Of a DNA stretch of 60,000 nt, positions 53,830-60,000 are shown in pieces. Each line of letters starts with the position of its first letter. The first letter of the stretch is position 1. The position numbers were made by a program, and so were the translations under genes. The DNA is from Takakia lepidozioides (Eukaryota > Streptophyta > Takakiopsida > Takakiales > Takakiaceae), in contig CM060731.1 in the NCBI GenBank assembly GCA_030704615.1, positions 44,208,001-44,268,000 of the forward strand. The letters are read 5' to 3'. The notes under the pieces are model-generated. The model was not told the origin of the DNA, did no database searches, and was given only the letters and a program-made list of their open reading frames with translations.

Positions 53830-56460
53830 GAAACCAAATTAACTCCTTGTTTCTTTGAACGCAACTTCTAAACTTCTATCTGTTTGGTCAAGTACTGGTC
53901 TATAGTTACACAAAGATAGCTATGACCATTTAACGTGAGAGCAAGAGGTCCCACCAAGTCCAAACCAACATAGGCAAAAGCAAGTGTGTCACAGACAAAG
54001 GTTGCAAAGTTCATAAATGACCCCTACCCTAGGAAGTACAAGGTTAGAGCGACATGCCTTACACTTGGAGCCATAGGATGTCACATCTTGAATCCCCTTC
54101 CAATAATACACTTCTTGAATACGGGCAATAGTCTTCTTGATCCCAAGATGGCCTACATACAAAGAAGAGTGAAATCGTTCCAATAAAGTATCCAACTGGC
54201 TCCGTGGTGGTACCTCCATGTAGCAAAGACTTCCGTTCTTAGTACATTCCTTGAAGAGTTGCCCATTCGTGCAACGATGAGTGTCAACATTATAAAGCAC
54301 TTGCTTTCTCAATTCTCAGGAAGCCCTACAGATGAACGTCCATTCAACTGACATCGATGGAATAGCGCTGCATGCAGTTGATCATCCATGATAGTACTAC
54401 ATAAGCGAGGTTCAATGGGCTTTAGCAAGGGTGGACTGGGGTGCTTGCCTCATGTTATCTCCAGCCACTAAATCAATGACTCATGGGAAGGCTAATCAAG
54501 CCTTGAAGCTCTGCCAAAATCCACGCCGGAATACAGCAGTAGATACACCAAACCAGATCCAAGGCTGAAAAAGATAAGCAAAGACAAGGAAAGAAACAGC
54601 AGCCCCTATTAAGGCTTTAGACATGAGAGCCACTACTCATACTAGCACCAAGGGACTTAGCCATGATCATCCAAAAGGCTAGACCAGCCCCATGCAATCT
54701 CCAAGTTAGTAGGAGATTCAAGTAAAAGAGGCTGCTGATTAACACATAAAAGGTTAAGAACAGGGCCTGGTTCCCTAGGACAACCCATGTCAAGAGCAAC
54801 CAAGTCATCCAAGGTGATGATAGACTGACCTCCATGTGGCTACCAAGGCTCAACCCGAGTAAGAGCATCGGAATTCTCCTTCCCTTTATTGTACACTGTA
54901 TTAAGATCAAACTCCTGTAGGAACATAGTCCAATGAGCTAATCTACCATGCAACACACGAGGATGAAGCAAGGCCTAGTTAGACTCGGAAGGTGATCAAT
55001 TTCAATAATGAATTTGTTGCCATGAAAATACTGCCTCGAATGCTTCACACCAAAGATCAGAGTCATCCATTTCTTGTAAGTAATAGAATAATTCTTCTCA
55101 TGTTTGTCAAGCTTTCTTGAGGCATAGGCAATGACATGCTCTTTGCCTTCCACAACTTGGTGTAAGATAGCAGAGATGGCTATGTCAAAAGCATCAGTTT
55201 GCATTTTGAAGGGCAAATGGAAGTTTGGAAACATAAGGACAGGAGCAGTACTAGTGAGATCAACCTTCAAATGACCAAAGACAACTTGCTGAAGTACCCC
55301 ATTCAAAGCAAACATCCTTAGGCCAGTAACTTGGTCAAGACAAAAGCAATCATGGCAAAGTTCTTGATGAATCTACGATAGTAGGAAGCTGCCAAGCTAA
55401 TGAAAGATAAATGACACAATGCAGCTTGTCCTTAGGAATGGGAAACTTCGGCCACACAACTCGGAGTTTCTCGGGATCAGGTTTCAGACCGTCATTGGAT
55501 AAGACATGTCCTAGGAAATGTAATTCAGGCATGCACAACTCATACAGCTTGATTTTTGAACCAGCAGATTTCAGTTTGTTGAACACACGTTGTAAGTCCA
55601 GATGATAACTTCAAAGGTGGTTGAATACACATTGATGTCATCAATGAAGATGAGGGCATGCTTGCATCTCAGGTTACCAAGAACAATATCCATAAGGTGT
55701 TGGAAGATAGAAATAGCATTGCATAGGCCAAAAGACATAGTCTCATACTGATACTACCCATCCTACAAACAAATGATGTTTTGTCATTTGCTTCTTCTGT
55801 CAATGGAACTTGCCAAAAGCCAGAGCCAGGTCTAAGGACGAGAACACAGTGGCCCTATACAACATGTCTAGTGTCTCATTGATCCAAGGAAGATGATAAG
55901 CATCCTTCTTCGTAACTGCATTAAGACGTTTAAAATCCACACAGAAGCGAGTGCTTCCAATATCTTTCTTCCCGACTAGGACAATGGGACTTGCTCCTGG
56001 AGAGACTGATGGCTTAATCACCCCTGCATCAAACATCTTCTTGATCTCCTTGTACATTATGGTCTTCTCATTCACACTCTCACAATAGGCATATTGCTTG
56101 ACATGTGCACCTTCGATCACTATGTCATGCTACAAAATAGAGGTCTTCCCAAGGTCAAAAGCCCCTAGGCTGAAAACATCAAAGTTGCGAGCAATCAAGG
56201 TTTCTACTTGTCTACTCTGACCATCATCTAACAGGGGATTGAGCTTGATCCCACCAAGGATCACCTTGGCAAGGTTCTTTTTCTCTTGCCCATTGAGTTT
56301 GGTCTTAAGGCTCAATATGACAGGAACAGAGTTGATGGAAAAGGCAATGACCAGATCAGCTTGATCATGGACGATGCCCAAGGCTTCAAGACCAAAACTA
56401 GGTTGCACTCCACCAATGTCAACAAATATGGGACAGGTTGAAATCCTAGCTAACACTTGT
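53830..56460 (-). pseudogene. Second Ty3/Gypsy pol relic (pre-RT region, RT, RNase H, integrase start)
   Basis: Minus-strand order from 56456 down is as follows. A pre-RT region ends ARNFDVFSLGAFDLGKTSIL; a TAG then precedes HDIVIEG. RT motifs are VIKPSVSPGASPIVLVGKKD, STRFCVDFKRLNAVTKKDAY and, near 55640, ALIFIDDINVYS with both Asp present. Next is LHFLGHVLSNDGLKPDPEK (55350-55586). RNase H follows (FPNFHLPFKMQTDAFDIAIS; VIAYASRKLDKHEKNY; 54938-55315). Integrase zinc-binding DNA (GHLGIKKTIARIQEVYYWKG, KCKACR; 53989-54312) and the first Asp in VGLDLVGPL (about 53957) come last. At least six frameshifts or stops. No LTRs were found. Confidence 0.85.
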
Positions 56461-57100
56461 CACTGGAAAGCTATAATTAGGGTTGGTCACAAGGACTAGT
56501 TTGACCTCTTCCTTGTAACTCTATCAATGATCCCAGTGGCGACAAGGCAATGCTTCAGGGCTGTAAGCCTACACCAGCCATCTACTTCTAAGTAGTGGCC
56601 CTTAGGAAAGCCAAATGCGTCTTGACCACCTTTTGGCACATGAAGGGAATAGTACACAGGGGGCTCTGATCAAGGTGCTGTTTTTCTGAACCACAATGAG
56701 AGCCCATGATCTCTGACCAGAATTGGGCACATGCCATTCATATATCAAAGCATGATCTGGTTTGTACTTGTAAAAATCCAGCCAGCTCATGTTGTCATGG
56801 GATTTTTGTCTTTCCTCCCTTACCATTATTTGAACATGATAAAGATTGGGTGATTGCAGCCTAGAATGTCCATAATGCGACATGATCACGAGTACATGAG
56901 ATGTCCTTAAGTTGGCGCGAGTTTTGAAAAATATTTTTTTTGACCGTCGGATGAAGTTGATCCAGACCGTCGGCCAAAAGTACCGTGTCAAAACAATATG
57001 GGCGGGCTTTTCAAAAATAAATAATAAAAACAAATTAAAATAAATTAAAAATAAAAATATTCTCAAATCTAATTCATCTATGCCCTCAACCTATGGGAAA
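56461..57100 (-). other. Possible upstream part of the second Gypsy relic; not recognised
   Basis: Two overlapping minus-strand frames are open. One reads LHVPKGGQDAFGFPKGHYLE and VKLVLVTNPNYSFPVTSV just upstream of the pre-RT region, so it may be gag/protease-linked sequence of the same element. No zinc knuckle or protease motif could be found. 57000-57060 is A-rich. Confidence 0.35.
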
Positions 57101-57115
57101 TGCGTGTTTTTTGTG

Positions 57116-57210
57116 AGAGAGAGAAGACTCCGGCCATAGCCGGCGTAACTAAGAGCCATTTCGCCTTACGGCTACTGCCCCCTTTCGGGGGTGGGCCCTA
57201 TAATAGGAAG
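57116..57210 (-). repeat. Dispersed repeat, inverse of 7860-7975
   Basis: GACTCCGGCC, CGTAACTAAGAGCCATTTCGCC and CCCTTTCGGGGGTGGGCCCTA mirror the copy at 7873-7970. It follows the LINE reading frame on the minus strand and could be its 3' untranslated region. Confidence 0.5.
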
Positions 57211-57309
57211 GGTGTTCTGCGGGACACCAGGTAACCAAGGAGAGAGAGAGAGGGAAGAGCTACTATGAACCCCCTGAGTTCCCAGGGGGACCCAAGGTGC
57301 ACTAGAGGG

Positions 57310-58206
57310 GCTAGCTTTGAGTTGGTGTTTGTTGGTGATGATGGCTGTTAGGGAACGGAGTGCTGTAAGATGGATTGCTTTGAAACATTGATGGATTGGG
57401 AGAATGGGTATTTTAAAGTTATCATGTAAATCATTGATACTGGCATTGTGTATGCCGCCTCGGGTTCCGGCAGTGATGACTGTGAGTGGGCCAGTCTTCT
57501 ATCCTTGTCGACGAATTGCAAGAATGAGTGGGGCGTATTTTTGTTGTTTTTCCAGGATTGAATCGTGGGGGTATCGATCATGGCAGAATGTAAACTCGAT
57601 AAAGTGGATGATGAGCTACGGGGATGGTGAAGTAGGTGGCGAGGCTTGAACGGGTAGTCCCTGGATAATGAGTATGTCTGGGCAGAGACGGGCGGGGCAT
57701 GAGCAGGGTACTCGGGTGCATGTGCATGGTAGAAGCTATGGTGGTACAGTGAGGTCTGGTGGCCTCCCTTGGAAGGTACCGGCGTTAATGAGTGTGAACC
57801 AGCGGGTTTTGGCGCGTTTTGTGAATAGTTTGTGGAGATGCCAAACTGCTTGGTTGTGTCGGGTGATATGAAGACCATGGATGACCGGGTGTGTGCACTG
57901 GCTCAAGGGGTGCGGCCACGTATCACGTGCATTGTGAGTTGTGGAGCATAGTGGGCAGTAAGGTGATGGAAAAAGATGTGGCCAGAAGATGTGTTTGCGT
58001 TGGTGATCCATGTATTGGGCGTATCTGAATTTAAGTGTCTGGCGGATTTGTGCATCAGTGGTAGCTTTGGTGTGCCAGAAGTGGTTCGAGAGTTTGTGGT
58101 GTAATACCTCGGATTGGGTCCATTTTTGAATATGTACTTTGGTATGACCGATAGAGGCGGCGGCCTGTTCGTTTGCTTCATGAGTGAGGGTGTTTTTGGT
58201 GAAGGA
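57310..58206 (-). pseudogene. 3' end of a non-LTR retrotransposon ORF: RNase H tail, zinc knuckle and restriction-like endonuclease
   Basis: On the minus strand the frame reads TKNTLTHEANEQAAASIGHT (like an RNase H end) and, further on, a CCHH knuckle in CPLCSTTHNARDTWPHPLSQ (about 57945-57890). Next come FTLINAGTFQGRPPDLTVPP, a TAG in place of Trp, and LLPCTCTRVPCSC. The segment LCPDILIIQG ... HFIEFTFCHDRYPHDS ... KYAPLILAIRRQG-stop-KTGPLTVITAGTRGG follows. PD...E.T..DR with a downstream KY.PL is the pattern of R2-type restriction-like endonucleases. Three nonsense codons are seen. The RT itself is missing because a CACTA-like sequence starts at about 58207. Confidence 0.7.
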
Positions 58207-58670
58207 AGTTCTTGTAAATGGGGATTTTTAGGGGGGTTGGACGTGCGACCCTCCCAACATCGCTTTAAATCGTCGCAATGACTGCGATGCCCAAACGATA
58301 CAGGCGCATGGGGAAAAAAAAAAAACAAAGAAAAAACATCGTTATTTATAAGCGACGGAGGTCGCTATTATTTTGTTTTGTTTTGTTTTATTGTATTTTT
58401 ATCTCTATGACTATTTGTGAGTCCGTCTTTGTTAGGTCATTATTTTTGGAATCGGTTCAAAAAATGGCGGGACACACTTGTCACGTAATATATGCCAACA
58501 TCGAATTAATGTCAAATCCAACCCATGAGCATATGTTTGCAAATAGTCGACATATATCGAGTTCCTAAATCATTCAACATGTTATTAGACAAATTTGAAC
58601 TCAAGACCTCTCGATTATACACATAGTAAGACACTTCACACTAACCAACATATCGGTTACAAAACTTACA
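58207..58670. mobile_element. CACTA-like element fragment, inverted relative to copies 1 and 2
   Basis: The left edge resembles the family's right terminus (TTGTAAATGGGGATTTTTAG then ACGTGCGACC), with GCGACG-type repeats to 58370. At 58590-58660, inverted, lies ATGTTGGTTAGTGTGAAGTGTC and GAGGTCTTGAGTTCAA, which match 43660-43725. It is a right-half fragment that truncates the LINE. Confidence 0.55.
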
Positions 58671-59736
58671 AACAAACATATGATTTAATTGGACATATGG
58701 TAGTTCATGCAGACATCGGTTGCTCGTCGAGACTATCAAGTTATTTTACCACTAGTGTGAAACTAGCTAGGAAATAGCTAGCTTTTACATATTGACATTT
58801 GGGATTGGCCCAAGTGTCAATCCAGGGGTCAAGGCAGATTTAGGCCCTGGAGTGGTTATCTTCACGGCAAGCGCGAGAGGCTCATCTTTCTCGAGTTGAG
58901 CCTCACCGCGCCTAGCTATGGCGCCGTAGTGTGGATTCCCCATGGCGTGGGGTGCACTTGGCTTGACTTGTATTTGAGTGATGAGGTTATATATGCATGA
59001 GTTTATGCTTCAGATTTGTGAGCTCGTGCTTGTATTTTTCTTCTTTATCACTCGAGAAAGATGAGCTCGTATCTGTGAGTGCCAGATACGAGTTAGTTGT
59101 AGCACTTGTGGTTTTTGCTTGAGAATGAGAGAAACCAGGTTGTTATGCAAGGAGCACCGTGGAGCTCTTGGTTGTTAGAAGCGGAGGCGATGTGGGTTAC
59201 GAGGTGGTAGACCTTGGCATTCGATCTTCAGCTTCAGAGTTGAAAGCACCATACTGAAGGTAATTCCAGAGCACCTTGATGGTTTCAGATTGTGTACATG
59301 CATGAGCAAACACGATTGGGAAGAGGACTAGTCAAGAGCAGGTTATAGTGGCTTTGGTGGCAAAGCTGAGAATTGGACTTGTGAATGCGAGCTTTCATTG
59401 TGTGAAGGATTGCAAGACCAAGCGAAAGGGCTGATTTGGCTTGGGGCAAATCCGTGCACTTTGTGGAGTATGTTGAGAGTGGGTTTCAATCTCGAGCTTC
59501 AGCATTGAGAGGGCTCTTATCATGGCAATAGCAGGGCTGGAACAGGAGCTAAGAGGTGCGGCAAGGCCATGGAATGTGCACCTAGGGTTTCAGAGCTTGG
59601 AAGAAGAGCTCTTGCACCACAAGAGGAGTGTCTTGTGGTTGGAAATGTAAGCCTTAGGGTTTCAGGAGCTTGGCAAAGGCTGTGGAGTGCTTAGTCTTGT
59701 CTTAGAGAGCATCAAGGAGCCGAGGAGCCAAGATAG
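58671..59736. other. No gene recognised; inverted repeats present
   Basis: CTCATCTTTCTCGAGT at 58890-58905 is inverted at 59050-59065 across about 145 nt. CTCGTATCT at 59066-59074 is inverted at 59084-59092. No reading frame shows a known domain. Confidence 0.45.
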
Positions 59737-60000
59737 GGGGCTGATACCTCTTGTGTGACGAGGTTGCATGTGTGGAGCATGTATTCAGCTCATTGAAGCT
59801 TCCATCTTCAAGCTTGGAGGGCAAGCAAGGAAGAGGAAAGGGCTGACTTCCCTTATGTGAGGGCAATGCATGTGTGGAGCATGCTTTCGGCCTATTGAAG
59901 GCTTGTACTTTCAAGTTTGGGAGTGCAAGAAAGGAAGGAAGGGGCTGGTTTCCCTGTAGGGCATGCGTGGAGCATGCTTCCAGCCCGCTGAAGCTTGTAT
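59737..60000. repeat. Diverged tandem repeat of about 93-102 bp, cut by the window edge
   Basis: GCATGTGTGGAGCATG followed by TTCAGCTCATTGAAGCTT-like and TTCAAGCTTGG-like phrases begins at 59766, 59868 and 59961. Periods are 102 and 93, both multiples of three, and one minus-strand frame (59702-59914) stays open across two copies. No domain is recognised. Confidence 0.65.

Noticed and set aside
53830-56460. Possible endogenous pararetrovirus
   Set aside because: An integrase zinc-binding region and catalytic start are present and the RT motifs follow Ty3/Gypsy; no movement protein or coat protein was seen.
1-60000. CRISPR arrays, rRNA genes, operons or bacterial features
   Set aside because: Spliced genes, LTR elements and plant families show a plant nuclear genome; no regularly spaced repeat arrays or rRNA sequence was seen.

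Overview
The window is nuclear DNA of a land plant. The evidence is spliced plant-type genes (a CYP71-clan P450 and plant-like SFT2 and YIP1 trafficking proteins), an F-box relic, many remnants of DYW-class pentatricopeptide-repeat (PPR) genes, and a dense load of plant transposons. The amount of DYW-PPR debris favours a seed-free plant such as a fern or lycophyte, but the sequence alone does not settle this.

Layout. 1-10.2 kb has no recognisable gene. It holds a foldback element, two nested TIR elements, a tRNA-derived SINE family and a block of rearranged dispersed repeats. 10.3-12.5 kb (+) is an intact three-exon cytochrome P450. 12.5-17.6 kb has no gene I recognise. 17.6-19.9 kb (-) is an intact four-exon SFT2-like gene and 22.1-24.6 kb (-) an intact three-exon YIP1-like gene. 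Both encode small multi-pass proteins of ER/Golgi/endosome traffic and lie head-to-tail. 25.9-30.5 kb holds a retropepsin-like fragment and a Mutator-like transposase pseudogene that is interrupted by a 1.17-kb CACTA-like element.

31.1-44.05 kb is the most unusual part. A second CACTA-like element is split at its central TA tract by about 11.8 kb. That insert consists of two head-to-tail units with matching ends that resemble Helitron termini. The units carry broken pieces of DYW-PPR genes, of an OSB-type PDF motif joined to the PPR region, and of a two-exon DNA polymerase epsilon subunit (DPB4/POLE3-like).

44.9-46.1 kb is an F-box relic with two indels and one nonsense codon. 47.2-53.6 kb is a nearly full-length chromovirus (Ty3/Gypsy, minus strand) with both LTRs, a 5-bp target duplication, a polypurine tract, a chromodomain and a primer-binding site that suggests self-priming. 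53.8-56.5 kb is a decayed second Ty3/Gypsy pol gene. 57.3-58.2 kb is the 3' end of a non-LTR retrotransposon with a restriction-like endonuclease domain, followed by another CACTA-like piece. 58.8-60 kb holds hairpins and a tandem repeat cut by the window edge.

Only three genes look functional: the P450, SFT2 and YIP1. The rest is transposons and gene debris.
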